DNA from: Clostridiaceae bacterium
GTDB lineage: Bacteria > Bacillota > Clostridia > Oscillospirales > Acutalibacteraceae
Direction of reading: 5' to 3'
NCBI GenBank assembly: GCA_016287385.1
Contig: JAEEWM010000013.1
Span: 1 to 64,000 of the forward strand
DNA length: 64,000 nt
In this document: in pieces, positions 1-9,867 of the stretch
Layout of the letters: every line of letters begins with the position of its first letter
Position numbering within the stretch: the first letter of the stretch is position 1
Notes under the pieces: model-generated
Database searches by the model: none
The model's input: only the letters and a program-made list of their open reading frames with translations
Told to the model about the DNA's origin: nothing
Position numbers and translations under genes: made by a program

Positions 1-18
1 CACCTGCACGATCTGAGC

Positions 19-1914
19 ATGCTCACCGGCTACTGCGCCGGCTGGAGCCTCAAGCAGCTCATTCAGCAGGGCCTCGGCATCCCGGGCAAGATCAACTCCG
101 CCCCGGCGAGCCATCTGAGCACCCTCTGCAACCAGATGGTCAACTTCCTCGGCATTATGCAGAACGAGTGGGCGGGCGCACAGGCGTTCTCATCGTTTGA
201 TACCTATCTTGCCCCCTTTGTTAAAGTGGATAATCTTACTCAAAAGGAAGTCAAGCAGTGCATACAGTCGTTTGTTTACGGCGTAAATACGCCGAGCCGC
301 TGGGGCACGCAGGCGCCTTTCTCAAACATTACGCTTGACTGGGTAGTTCCTAACGACCTTAAAAATCTGCCGGCGATTATCGGCGGCAAGGAGATGGACT
401 TCACCTACGGCGACTGCCAGAAAGAAATGGATATGGTCAACAAGGCGTTTATCCAGATAATGATCGAAGGCGACGCCAACGGCAGGGGCTTCCAGTACCC
501 GATACCGACATACTCGATAACCCGTGATTTTGACTGGAGCGAAAGCGAGAATAACAAGCTCCTCTTTGAAATGACCGCGAAATACGGCACCCCGTATTTT
601 TCAAATTATATCAACTCCGATATGGAGCCGAGCGACGTGCGCTCAATGTGCTGCCGGCTTCGTCTTGACCTGCGTGAGCTCCGCAAAAAATCCGGTGGTT
701 TCTTCGGCTCGGGTGAATCAACCGGTTCTATCGGCGTCGTAACTATCAACCTGCCCCGTATCGCTTACCAGGCGACTGATGAAAAGGACTTCTACGCACG
801 TCTCGATAAGCTTATGGATATCGCGGCAAGAAGTCTTAAAACCAAGCGCACGGTTATAACCACGCTTCTCGACCAGGGTCTTTATCCCTATACCAAACGC
901 TACCTCGGCACCTTTGCAAACCACTTCTCTACCATCGGTCTTATAGGTATGAATGAAGTCGGTCTCAACGCAAACTGGCTCGGCGCCGACCTTACCGACC
1001 CGCGTGTTCAGCGTTTTGCGCGCGATGTTCTTAACCATATGCGCGAACGCCTTTCGGATTATCAGGAAAAATACGGCGACCTTTATAACCTTGAAGCGAC
1101 GCCGGCAGAATCTACCACCTATCGCTTTGCCAAGCACGATAAGGAAGATTTTCCGGATATCAAGACCGCTAATATGGACGGCACACCGTATTACACCAAT
1201 TCGTCACATCTGCCGGTCGGCTACACAGAGGATATTTTCTCGGCTCTTGATATTCAGGATGATTTACAGACACTTTATACCTCGGGCACCGTTTTCCACG
1301 CCTTCCTCGGCGAAAAACTGCCCGACTGGAAAGCGGCGGCGAATCTCGTTCGCAAGATAGCGGAAAACTACAAGCTTCCCTATTACACCATGTCGCCCAC
1401 CTACTCGGTATGTAAAGACCACGGATATCTTACCGGAGAGCAGTTCACATGCCCGATATGCGGTCAGAAAACCGAAGTCAACAGCCGTATCACCGGCTAT
1501 TACCGCCCGATACAGAACTGGAATGACGGCAAAGCCCAGGAGTATAAGGATCGTAAGGTTTACAACATCGGCAACTCGCATTTGACACATACCGGACCCA
1601 AGCCCGCCCCGGTTGACGACGCCCCCTGCTCCTGCGAAGAGCATCCGGCGTCCGCCGCATCGGCAGGCGCGTCTGCCGGTACAGCCGATATCATTCTTTT
1701 CAAGACGGCTACCTGCCCGAACTGCAAAGCGGCGGCGGCGCTTCTCGAAAAAGCAGGTATTGAGTATCAGGCGCTCAATGCTGACGAAAACGCGGAGCTC
1801 GTTGCAAAATACGGTATCAAACAGGCGCCGACTCTTATAGTTATGAACGGCGACGAATTTGAAAAATACCGCGGCGTTTCGGATATTAAGGGTTATATAA
1901 TGAGCAAACAATAA
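19..1914 (+). CDS. nrdD: Anaerobic ribonucleoside-triphosphate reductase (class III), 5' end probably outside the window, with C-terminal fused redoxin domain
   Basis: NrdD-like body with C-terminal Zn site (CKDHGYL..CPICGQKTEVNSRITGYYRPIQNWNDGK), then a thioredoxin/glutaredoxin-like segment with CPNC motif. Confidence 0.9.
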   Translation: MLTGYCAGWSLKQLIQQGLGIPGKINSAPASHLSTLCNQMVNFLGIMQNEWAGAQAFSSFDTYLAPFVKVDNLTQKEVKQCIQSFVYGVNTPSRWGTQAPFSNITLDWVVPNDLKNLPAIIGGKEMDFTYGDCQKEMDMVNKAFIQIMIEGDANGRGFQYPIPTYSITRDFDWSESENNKLLFEMTAKYGTPYFSNYINSDMEPSDVRSMCCRLRLDLRELRKKSGGFFGSGESTGSIGVVTINLPRIAYQATDEKDFYARLDKLMDIAARSLKTKRTVITTLLDQGLYPYTKRYLGTFANHFSTIGLIGMNEVGLNANWLGADLTDPRVQRFARDVLNHMRERLSDYQEKYGDLYNLEATPAESTTYRFAKHDKEDFPDIKTANMDGTPYYTNSSHLPVGYTEDIFSALDIQDDLQTLYTSGTVFHAFLGEKLPDWKAAANLVRKIAENYKLPYYTMSPTYSVCKDHGYLTGEQFTCPICGQKTEVNSRITGYYRPIQNWNDGKAQEYKDRKVYNIGNSHLTHTGPKPAPVDDAPCSCEEHPASAASAGASAGTADIILFKTATCPNCKAAAALLEKAGIEYQALNADENAELVAKYGIKQAPTLIVMNGDEFEKYRGVSDIKGYIMSKQ

Positions 1915-1916
1915 AA

Positions 1917-1945
1917 TAAAAAGGCTGCCTGAGCAGCCTTTTTAT
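1917..1945. terminator. Bidirectional rho-independent terminator
   Basis: AAAAAGGCTGC-CTGA-GCAGCCTTTTT between convergent genes. Confidence 0.8.
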
Positions 1946-2158
1946 TTATTCGCCAAACTGATATTCAATCAAGTCGCCCGGTTGACAGCGCAGTGCTTCA
2001 CAAAGCGCCTGCAAGGTCGAAAAACGGATTGCGCTTATGTGGCCGTTTTTCATTTTTGAAAGATTAACGTTTGCAACGCCGACCTTTTCAGACAACTCGT
2101 TCAGACTGATTTTCCTGTCCGCCATAACGCGGTCAAGGCGCAGAATTATCCGTCCCAT
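1946..2158 (-). CDS. Small Xre/Cro-type HTH transcriptional regulator (YozG-like)
   Basis: 70 aa HTH: LDRVMADRKISLNELSEKVGVANVNLSKMKNGHISAIRFSTLQALCEALRCQPGDLIEY. Confidence 0.85.
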   Translation of the reverse strand: MGRIILRLDRVMADRKISLNELSEKVGVANVNLSKMKNGHISAIRFSTLQALCEALRCQPGDLIEYQFGE

Positions 2159-2170
2159 ATTGACGCCCCC

Positions 2171-2881
2171 TTAAAGTGTCTCATCCGATTCTTTCTGAAG
2201 CGACGCGCCATAGGTAAAAATCATAACGAGCATGAACACAACAATGATTCCGAACACAACTTTCAAATCTATGCCGATATGAAAACTAACAGAAAGGAAG
2301 TTCCACGCGCTTTCGCTTGTTCCGCTGAAAACCGCGAGCGGTATAAGCGAGAAACCGAAATTTCGCATTTTCTTTATTACATCGTCGCAAAACGGTGTTT
2401 CGCACTTTTCGATCGCTTTCATAAGCGCTCTGATCATAAAAAGCACGACAGTAATGCAAACGGTATCAAGAAAAGTAAACGAAAAAGCGGTCAAAACTCC
2501 TTTTTTGCTGATATCAAGGCGATGTGAATTCACGCCGAGCGTAAAGCCGTTTTCGGTTTTCCGGGCTGTAACGTCTCCGGAGACTGAATCTTTAACATCA
2601 CCGATCGCAATGTTTGTGTCGCCGATCATGATTTTTCCTTTTCCGCCCTTTGCCGAATCAATGATTGCATCGGTAACGCTTTCGAGTATCTTACCCTTTG
2701 CGGTTACATCGGCAGTGCCGGTAACTTCAACCGAAAGCGCGTCCTCAGGCATTGACGCGACCACCCCGATACCCGCGGCGAAAGCTACGGCGCCGATAAT
2801 CATAAACACCGCTGCTATCGTTGCAAGTATTCTTCCGACCTTGGCGATAGTGTTGATTCTTTTGTTCATTTTTGTTTCCAT
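2171..2881 (-). CDS. DUF2975-type multi-pass membrane protein
   Basis: Hydrophobic segments; adjacent to small HTH, the usual DUF2975/HTH pairing. Confidence 0.65.
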   Translation of the reverse strand: METKMNKRINTIAKVGRILATIAAVFMIIGAVAFAAGIGVVASMPEDALSVEVTGTADVTAKGKILESVTDAIIDSAKGGKGKIMIGDTNIAIGDVKDSVSGDVTARKTENGFTLGVNSHRLDISKKGVLTAFSFTFLDTVCITVVLFMIRALMKAIEKCETPFCDDVIKKMRNFGFSLIPLAVFSGTSESAWNFLSVSFHIGIDLKVVFGIIVVFMLVMIFTYGASLQKESDETL

Positions 2882-3016
2882 AAATACAACTCCTTTTGTT
2901 AATCGTAAAACAATTAACGTTTATCGTTAAACGTAGTATAGCATATCATTTTATCTTTGTCAACACTTTTTTAATGTTTTTCGTTAAATATTTAATTTTG
3001 CAGAAAGGATTTTGCT

Positions 3017-3937
3017 ATGTATGATATAATCGTTGTCGGCGGCGGACCCGCCGGTATGACCGCGGCGCTATATGCCCGCAGGAACGGCAAGAGCGTGCTT
3101 GTAATCGAGAAAACCGGCTTCGGCGGCCAGATAACCCACTCGCCGAAGGTTGAAAATTTTCCCGGAACAGTAACGATAAGCGGCACCGCACTCGCGGACA
3201 GTATGATGTCTCAGATACTCGAACAGGGTGCCGACATTGAATTTGAAACCGTCGCGTCCATCGAGGACAAAGGCAATACGAAAACCGTAAAGACCGAGGA
3301 GGGCGGCGTATATGAGTGCCTCGCGGTAATAATTGCCACCGGCGTTAAGCACCGCCTGTTGGGACTCCCCGGCGAAGAAGACCTTATCGGCGAGGGTATA
3401 TCCTTCTGCGCCGTTTGTGACGGCGACTTTTACACCGGTAAAGACGTACTTATGGCGGGCGGCGGCAATTCCGCGCTTCAAGAGGCGATACTGCTTTCCG
3501 ATAAATGCAAAAGCGTAACGATGCTGCAGGACCTTGACTTCTTCACAGGTGAAGAAAGTCTGCAAAAGCTGCTTTTTGCGCGCGATAACGTATCTTCTTA
3601 TACAGGCGTTAAAATAACCGGCTTGCTCACCGAAAACGGCGAATTTCGCGGCGTCGAAATAAGTATTGCCGCGACCGGCGAAATTAAGCGCCTTTTTGCC
3701 GACGGGCTTTTTGTGGCTATCGGTCTTATACCGGAAAATGAGCCGTTCAAGAACCTTGCCGACCTTAACGCATACGGGTATTTTGATACGGACGAAACCT
3801 GCGTGACCAAAACAAAAGGCGTATTCGCCGCCGGCGACTGCCGCAGTAAAGCAATAAGGCAGGTCACCACCGCCGCGGCTGACGGTACCGTTGCCGCGCT
3901 CGCCGCTTGCAGATATGTAAACGAAATCAAGGGTTGA
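3017..3937 (+). CDS. trxB: Thioredoxin reductase / FAD-dependent oxidoreductase
   Basis: GGGPAGMTAALYARRNG, CAVCDGDFYTGK redox site, GVFAAGDCR. Confidence 0.93.
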   Translation: MYDIIVVGGGPAGMTAALYARRNGKSVLVIEKTGFGGQITHSPKVENFPGTVTISGTALADSMMSQILEQGADIEFETVASIEDKGNTKTVKTEEGGVYECLAVIIATGVKHRLLGLPGEEDLIGEGISFCAVCDGDFYTGKDVLMAGGGNSALQEAILLSDKCKSVTMLQDLDFFTGEESLQKLLFARDNVSSYTGVKITGLLTENGEFRGVEISIAATGEIKRLFADGLFVAIGLIPENEPFKNLADLNAYGYFDTDETCVTKTKGVFAAGDCRSKAIRQVTTAAADGTVAALAACRYVNEIKG

Positions 3938-3944
3938 TAGTGTA

Positions 3945-4571
3945 ATGAAAAAAAACTATCAACTTATAATGGACTCGGTAATATGCGAAATAGAAAAAGG
4001 CGGCAAAAAGCCGACCTTGCTTCTTCAATGCTGTTGCGCTCCGTGTTCAAGCGCCGTGCTCGAAAGACTAAGCGCACATTTCATTCTTAAACTGTACTAT
4101 TATAACCCGAATATATACCCCGCCGCCGAATACGAAAAACGAAAAGAACAGTTTGATAAACTGCTTAACTTCCCCGCCTTTTCAAACAACGCCGAAATGA
4201 TACCCGCACCTTACGAGCCGGAAAAATTCGACGAAGCGGTAAAAGGCTTAGAAAGCGAAAAAGAAGGCGGCGCGCGGTGCGAAAAGTGCTTTATACTTCG
4301 CCTTTTTGAAACCGCGAAAAAGGCAAAAGAAATCGGCGCGGATTATTTTGCAACCACGCTGACGGTAAGCCCGCATAAAAACGCCGAGCTGTTAAACCGA
4401 ATCGGTTTGCAGGCACAAGAGGAATACGGCGTAAAATTCTTAGTTTCCGACTTTAAGAAAAAAGAGGGCTACAAAAGATCTACCGAGCTTTCAAACGAAC
4501 TCGGCTTATACCGGCAAAACTACTGCGGGTGTAAGTATTCGATATGGTACAAAGACAAAGAAGAGGACTGA
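3945..4571 (+). CDS. queH: Epoxyqueuosine reductase QueH
   Basis: LLLQCCCAPCSSAVLERL and RCEKCFILRL cysteine motifs; QNYCGCKYS. Confidence 0.88.
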   Translation: MKKNYQLIMDSVICEIEKGGKKPTLLLQCCCAPCSSAVLERLSAHFILKLYYYNPNIYPAAEYEKRKEQFDKLLNFPAFSNNAEMIPAPYEPEKFDEAVKGLESEKEGGARCEKCFILRLFETAKKAKEIGADYFATTLTVSPHKNAELLNRIGLQAQEEYGVKFLVSDFKKKEGYKRSTELSNELGLYRQNYCGCKYSIWYKDKEED

Positions 4572-4592
4572 AAAATCAGTCCTCTTTAATTA
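4566..4592. terminator. Bidirectional terminator
   Basis: GAGGACTGA-AAAA-TCAGTCCTC between convergent genes. Confidence 0.7.
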
Positions 4593-5864
4593 TTCTTCAA
4601 GCTCCGTCGGCAATATTTCCACGCCGACTTTAAGCACCCTGAAATCTTCGATGTCTTCCACGGTAAACCGAAGTCCGAGGTAATCAAAAGTATCTCCTTT
4701 TTCAACCTCGCCCTCAAGCATTGCGGTTACAAAGCCGCCAAGCGTCGTAATATCGCCGTCAAAATCTTCGTTCTGTTCAATATCGATATCAAACTCATCG
4801 AAGAAATCGTATATTCGCATATCTCCGAGCGCCTCGTAATGAGTGTCGTCAATGCAGACGAATTCCGGCTCGATATCGTCGGTTTCGTCAAATATTTCAC
4901 CTACAAGCTGTTCGAGTATATCCTCCATAGTGATAATACCGAGCGTACCGCCGTACTCGTCAAGCACCACCGCAAGGTGACATTTGCTCTCTTTCATTTT
5001 TTCGAGTACGTCGGGTATAGGCATGGTTTTGTGCACGAAAACCGGTTCAAGCATGATTTTTCTGATACTTATCGTACTCTTATCCGCCATTGCCTTTAAG
5101 GCGTGGTTAATATAGAGTACGCCTATTATATTATCAGGCGTATCCTCGTATACGGGCAGACGCGAATAGGTCGTTTCAAGTATCTTTTTAACATTCACGT
5201 CGTACGGGTCGCGGATATCGAGCGCTTCCATATCGACGCGCGGAGTTATAATCTGATAAGCTAAAACCTCATCGAAATCCAGCGCGTTCTGAAGCAGGTC
5301 GACTTCATCCTCGTCGAGCACGCCCTCGTCGCCTACTATATCTATAATGTTTTCAAGGTCGTCCTCGGATACGGCGTCGGTATCGTCCACCCTGTCCTGC
5401 CAAAGCTTTGAAATCAATTCGATAAATTTAATTACCACAAACAAAAACGGTTTAAGTATAACGGTTATAACATAAATCGGAATTGCTGAAATGCGGCAGA
5501 ACTTTTCGCTGAAACGCTTTGCCAGACTTTTCGGTATTATTTCGCCGAAGGTGAGCACCAAAACGGTCATAATAAGGGTTGAAACAAACGCGTAACCCTG
5601 ACCCAGAAGCGAAATGATTATTACCGCCGCTATCGCCGCGGAAAAGTTGTTTACAAGACCGTTGCCTACGAGTATCGCGGCGAGCGAATCGTCAAACTTG
5701 CCTTTGATTTTGAGCGCCGCGCGGGTTGAAAGCGTGCTTTTTGTCTCGTCAAGAGTTTTAAGCCGCAGAGTGCTTACCGAAGCAAACGCCATTTCGCTCG
5801 CCGAAAAGAAGGCGGAAAACGCCAAAAGCACGGCGATTTCAAGATACAAAACAAAATCACTCAC
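4590..5864 (-). CDS. Hemolysin-C/CNNM-type transporter (DUF21 + CBS pair + CorC_HlyC)
   Basis: SAFFSASEMAFASV, FGEIIPKSLAKRF, ITPRVDM, CBS repeats, C-terminal CorC domain. Confidence 0.9.
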   Translation of the reverse strand: MSDFVLYLEIAVLLAFSAFFSASEMAFASVSTLRLKTLDETKSTLSTRAALKIKGKFDDSLAAILVGNGLVNNFSAAIAAVIIISLLGQGYAFVSTLIMTVLVLTFGEIIPKSLAKRFSEKFCRISAIPIYVITVILKPFLFVVIKFIELISKLWQDRVDDTDAVSEDDLENIIDIVGDEGVLDEDEVDLLQNALDFDEVLAYQIITPRVDMEALDIRDPYDVNVKKILETTYSRLPVYEDTPDNIIGVLYINHALKAMADKSTISIRKIMLEPVFVHKTMPIPDVLEKMKESKCHLAVVLDEYGGTLGIITMEDILEQLVGEIFDETDDIEPEFVCIDDTHYEALGDMRIYDFFDEFDIDIEQNEDFDGDITTLGGFVTAMLEGEVEKGDTFDYLGLRFTVEDIEDFRVLKVGVEILPTELEE

Positions 5865-6898
5865 GGGGCGTCACCCCCGATCTCTTCCTCATCGTAGATC
5901 TCGCCGACAAGCTCTTCAAGTATGTCTTCAATTGTTATAACACCGAGAAGCGACTGCCCGCGCTTTACTATCGCGAGATTTCTTCTGTGATTGCTGAGGT
6001 CTGTAAGAAGGTCGTCAATATTCACATCCGGCTTGACGTAATAAGGATAATCCATTACCGAGGCGAGTATAACGCGGTTATTCTTTATATAAGCGCGCAG
6101 GAATTTTCTTATCTGCAAAATTCCTCTTACCTCGCCGTCACGCGACATAACCGGTATTCGCGAATGCGACGTGGTTTTGATTATTTCCGGTATATCGGAT
6201 ATTTTTGTTCCCGCTTCGATTTTCACAACGTCAGACCACGGAACCATTATTTCCCTTGCCGTTTTATCGGAGAATTTAAGCGCGGACTTTACAAGCTCGC
6301 CCGTATCCTTATCGAAATCATCCTCTTCGGAAATGTTCTCAACTATCGTTTGCAGTTCATCCTCGGTCATGGTTACTTCCGGTTCGATATGTTTGCCGAA
6401 GGGCGCCGACACCGCCTTTGATATAAAGGCGAAAAACAGAGCCAGCGGCTTAAATATCTTCATAAGAAGTATAAGCGCCGGAGCCGCCCATTTTGAAAAC
6501 GACTCGTTACAGTACCTCGCGTAGCACTTCGGCAGCATTTCGCCGAGAAAGAACAAAAGCGCCGTTGTTACAAGTGTGGCAATCGACGCGGCACGCGCAT
6601 CACTCATCGAATTCAATGCGCGTCTTACAATAACTACCGCCGCGGTGGTGCAGGCGATATTTACTATATTATTACCTATAAGAAGTGTCGAAAGCGCCTC
6701 ATCAAAATTATCAAGAAGGTAAAGTACCTTTTGTGCGCGGCGGTCGCCGTTATCGGAATAACTCATAATATGAATACGGTTCACGCTTGAAAGCGCGGTC
6801 TCCGCACCGGCAAAATATCCGCAAAGCACTATCATCAGAAAATAAAAAATCAGAAGCGCGATGCTACTCCCGGGGTCGTCCGGCATAAGGATAATCAA
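5861..6898 (-). CDS. Second CNNM/hemolysin-family transporter, tandem paralog
   Basis: GYFAGAETALSSVN, FLGEMLPKCYARY, REIMVPWSDV, CBS pair; overlaps neighbour by 4 nt. Confidence 0.9.
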   Translation of the reverse strand: MIILMPDDPGSSIALLIFYFLMIVLCGYFAGAETALSSVNRIHIMSYSDNGDRRAQKVLYLLDNFDEALSTLLIGNNIVNIACTTAAVVIVRRALNSMSDARAASIATLVTTALLFFLGEMLPKCYARYCNESFSKWAAPALILLMKIFKPLALFFAFISKAVSAPFGKHIEPEVTMTEDELQTIVENISEEDDFDKDTGELVKSALKFSDKTAREIMVPWSDVVKIEAGTKISDIPEIIKTTSHSRIPVMSRDGEVRGILQIRKFLRAYIKNNRVILASVMDYPYYVKPDVNIDDLLTDLSNHRRNLAIVKRGQSLLGVITIEDILEELVGEIYDEEEIGGDAP

Positions 6899-6988
6899 CT
6901 CCTATACATTAAGACTATTATATTTATTTTAACATCGATACTATAATATTGCAACAGAAATTTGCAATAATACCTTTGAGGTGACCCT

Positions 6989-7666
6989 ATGATACCGATA
7001 ATAATAAGAACCCTTATTCTTTATCTGACTGTTGTAACAGCGATACGGCTTATGGGTAAAAGGCAAATCGGAGATATGCAACCAAGCGAGCTTGTAATTA
7101 CTCTGCTGATATCCGAAATCGCCGCCATACCCTTACAGGACAAGGACCAGCCGCTCGTAAACGGAATTGTCGCGGTGTTTATGCTTGTGATACTCGAAAT
7201 AGGTGTATCGGCGCTGACCATTAAGTGCTTTGCCGCCAGAAAGCTTTTAAGCGGCAAATCGGTCGTTATAATCAAAAACGGCACGGTAGATATGCAGGCG
7301 ATGCGCGATGTTCGTATGACGGTGCTCGACTTGATAGAGCTGCTGCGCGGTCAAAGCGTTTTTAATATCGAAGACGTGAACTTTGCCGTTTTGGAAGCAA
7401 ACGGCAATTTAAGCGTATTGCTGAAATCGGATAAGCAAACCGTCACCGCGCAGGACCTTAAAATTAAAAATAAGCCCGACGCTCTCCCCCTTCCTGTTGT
7501 ATGCGACGGCAAAATAATATCCGAATCGCTCGACGCTCTGTCGGTAGGCAAAAATACGGTTAAAGAAATTATTACAGCCAACCGTACAAGCTTAAATGAA
7601 GTTTTAGTCATGACGCTTGACCGCGACGGCAAATATAAAATCATAAATAAGGAGGCGGGCGTCTGA
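6989..7666 (+). CDS. DUF421 (YetF-type) membrane protein
   Basis: TAIRLMGKRQIGDMQPSELVITLLISEIAAIPLQD signature. Confidence 0.88.
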   Translation: MIPIIIRTLILYLTVVTAIRLMGKRQIGDMQPSELVITLLISEIAAIPLQDKDQPLVNGIVAVFMLVILEIGVSALTIKCFAARKLLSGKSVVIIKNGTVDMQAMRDVRMTVLDLIELLRGQSVFNIEDVNFAVLEANGNLSVLLKSDKQTVTAQDLKIKNKPDALPLPVVCDGKIISESLDALSVGKNTVKEIITANRTSLNEVLVMTLDRDGKYKIINKEAGV

Positions 7667-8046
7667 TGAAACGGCTGATACCCGCATTTATTATTCTTGC
7701 GCTGATAATCGCCGCCTGCGCCGTCAGCAACGCTGCCGTTTGCCGCCGCATAGAGGATGCGAAAGCTCAGATAAACGAATGCAAAGACCTTTATGAAAGC
7801 GGACGATTAAAGGAATCGCTTGAGGCCGCGCTAAGCTTTAAGGCGAATTGGATCGAGCGCGCAAAAGGTATTTCCGCTTATACAAACCACTGTCTGCTCG
7901 ACGACATAACAAAGCTTGCCTCCATACTGCCCGAAGCGATAAGGCAAAACAACGGTTTTGAGTTTTATTCGACTGTCAGTCAGATAACAACGGCGCTTAA
8001 CGCCGTAAAGCGCGAGCAGTCGTTCACATTGCAAAGTCTGTATTAA
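7666..8046 (+). CDS. DUF4363-type small membrane-anchored protein
   Basis: N-terminal TM; overlaps preceding DUF421 gene as commonly paired. Confidence 0.65.
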   Translation: MKRLIPAFIILALIIAACAVSNAAVCRRIEDAKAQINECKDLYESGRLKESLEAALSFKANWIERAKGISAYTNHCLLDDITKLASILPEAIRQNNGFEFYSTVSQITTALNAVKREQSFTLQSLY

Positions 8047-8151
8047 TATGCAAATTTTATGAATAATATTCGTCAATATGCAATATATATGCAAATTCAA
8101 CGCATTTTATGTCAAAAAAGAATGTATAATTATGCAAATAATGCTTGACAA

Positions 8152-8180
8152 AGCAGAAAAACGGTGCTATACTCGTAACA
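8152..8180 (+). promoter_or_regulatory. Sigma-A promoter of amino-acid ABC operon
   Basis: TTGACA-17 nt-TATACT immediately upstream of the substrate-binding protein gene. Confidence 0.7.
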
Positions 8181-8192
8181 TCCTAAAAAGAA

Positions 8193-9086
8193 ATGAGGAA
8201 AACTAAAATGAAAAACTTTAAGAAAATTATGGCTTTACTGCTTGCCGTTATGTTTGTTTTTTCACTGGCGGCTTGCGGTGAAAGCAGCGGTAACGGCGGT
8301 TCAAAAGGAAGCGCCCTGACTGCAAAGGTGATCGATATTCCGCTTTCAAGTGAAGAATATGCTTTTGCGGTAAACCCGAAGGATGAGGCGCTTTTGACGT
8401 CCGTTAACGCCTTCCTTGCCGAAATCAAAGAGAACGGCAAGTATGACGAAGTGATAGACCACTATTTCGGCGACGGCAAACCTGTCGAAATTGAGTCCGC
8501 GAAGGAAGATACCTCAAAAGACCAGCTGATCGTCATTACTGAGCCGGGATTTGAACCGTTTGAGTATACAAGCGGTAACAAATACGTAGGCATCGATATG
8601 GAATTTGCAAAAATGCTTGCAGATTATTTAGGAAAAGAGCTTGTTATTAAATCAATAGATTTTGATTCGATTTTCAACACTCTTAACAACGGCGATGCGG
8701 ATATCGGTATGGCGGGCATCACAATAAAACCCGACCGTGAATTGCTTGTTAAATTCAGCAATCCCTATTACAATGCCGCTCAAAAGCTCATAGTAAAAAG
8801 CGACGACACAAAATTCAACGATTGCAAGACCAAAGAGGATGTTGATAAAATTCTCCAAAGCTTTGATTCATCTGTAAAAATCGGCGTACAGACCGGTACA
8901 ACCGGAAATTTCTACGTAGAAGGCGACGATGATTTCGGATTTGCTAAACTGAATGCCAAGGCAGTCGGTTTTGCAACCGGTTCATTGGCGGTACAAGCTA
9001 TGATGAACGGCGACGTAAGCTATGTTATTATTGATGAAGCTCCGGCAAACTGCATTACAAAAGCAATCAACAAATTTGCCAACTGA
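8193..9086 (+). CDS. Amino-acid ABC transporter substrate-binding lipoprotein (SBP_bac_3), apparently circularly permuted
   Basis: Lipobox LAAC; SBP_bac_3 lobes; followed by permease and ATPase genes; the tail motif usually at the C-terminus is at the N-terminus. Likely start is MKNFKK at 8208. Confidence 0.9.
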   Translation: MRKTKMKNFKKIMALLLAVMFVFSLAACGESSGNGGSKGSALTAKVIDIPLSSEEYAFAVNPKDEALLTSVNAFLAEIKENGKYDEVIDHYFGDGKPVEIESAKEDTSKDQLIVITEPGFEPFEYTSGNKYVGIDMEFAKMLADYLGKELVIKSIDFDSIFNTLNNGDADIGMAGITIKPDRELLVKFSNPYYNAAQKLIVKSDDTKFNDCKTKEDVDKILQSFDSSVKIGVQTGTTGNFYVEGDDDFGFAKLNAKAVGFATGSLAVQAMMNGDVSYVIIDEAPANCITKAINKFAN

Positions 9087-9156
9087 TTTCTATTTATCTT
9101 GATACCATACCTCGCCCCAACGGCGAGGTATGACTTTTATTATATGGAGAGACTTA

Positions 9157-9867
9157 ATGGGAAATTTTGGATTAAGATATCAATTGTTCAGGGAAGAATT
9201 GATAGATAAACAAGGGTACTTAAAGGTTCTTGAAGGATTAAAGAACACCGTTCTTATAGCCGTTGCAGGTCTTGTTATAGGAATAATAATCGGTATAATC
9301 ATCGCCTCAATCGAGGTAATGCCTAAATACAAAATAGTTCCGAGAATTCTTGACCGTATTTGCCGCGTCTATGTCGCTTTTTTCAGGGGCACGCCGCTTG
9401 TCGTTCAATTACTTGTCGGCTACTATGTTCTGCGCCCGCTGATGGGTATTACCGTAAACGCTATCGAATCGTGTATGATAATATACGGGCTTAACAGCGG
9501 CGCTTACGTATCTGAAATTATGCGCGGCGGTATCAACTCCGTTGATCCGGGGCAAATGGAAGCCGGCAGAGCAATAGGATTCAAGTACAGCACGACAATG
9601 TTTAAAATAATAATTCCACAAGCCGTAAAAAACATACTTCCCACACTCGGAAACGAGTTTATCGCACTTATTAAAGACACTTCAATAGTCAGCTTCGTCG
9701 GAGCGATGGATTTATACGTCGCGTTTAAATACATAGGCACAAACAATTACGAGTTTATGGTCCCCTATCTGGCGATGGCGCTGATATATATTGTCCTTGT
9801 TATGTTCATTTCATTACTTATAAAGTGGATGGAAAGGAGTCTGAAAAAGAGTGATAGAAGTAAATAA
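9157..9867 (+). CDS. Amino-acid ABC transporter permease (HisM type)
   Basis: [12 protein letters not shown]..., [37 protein letters not shown]-loop. Confidence 0.92.
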   Translation: MGNFGLRYQLFREELIDKQGYLKVLEGLKNTVLIAVAGLVIGIIIGIIIASIEVMPKYKIVPRILDRICRVYVAFFRGTPLVVQLLVGYYVLRPLMGITVNAIESCMIIYGLNSGAYVSEIMRGGINSVDPGQMEAGRAIGFKYSTTMFKIIIPQAVKNILPTLGNEFIALIKDTSIVSFVGAMDLYVAFKYIGTNNYEFMVPYLAMALIYIVLVMFISLLIKWMERSLKKSDRSK

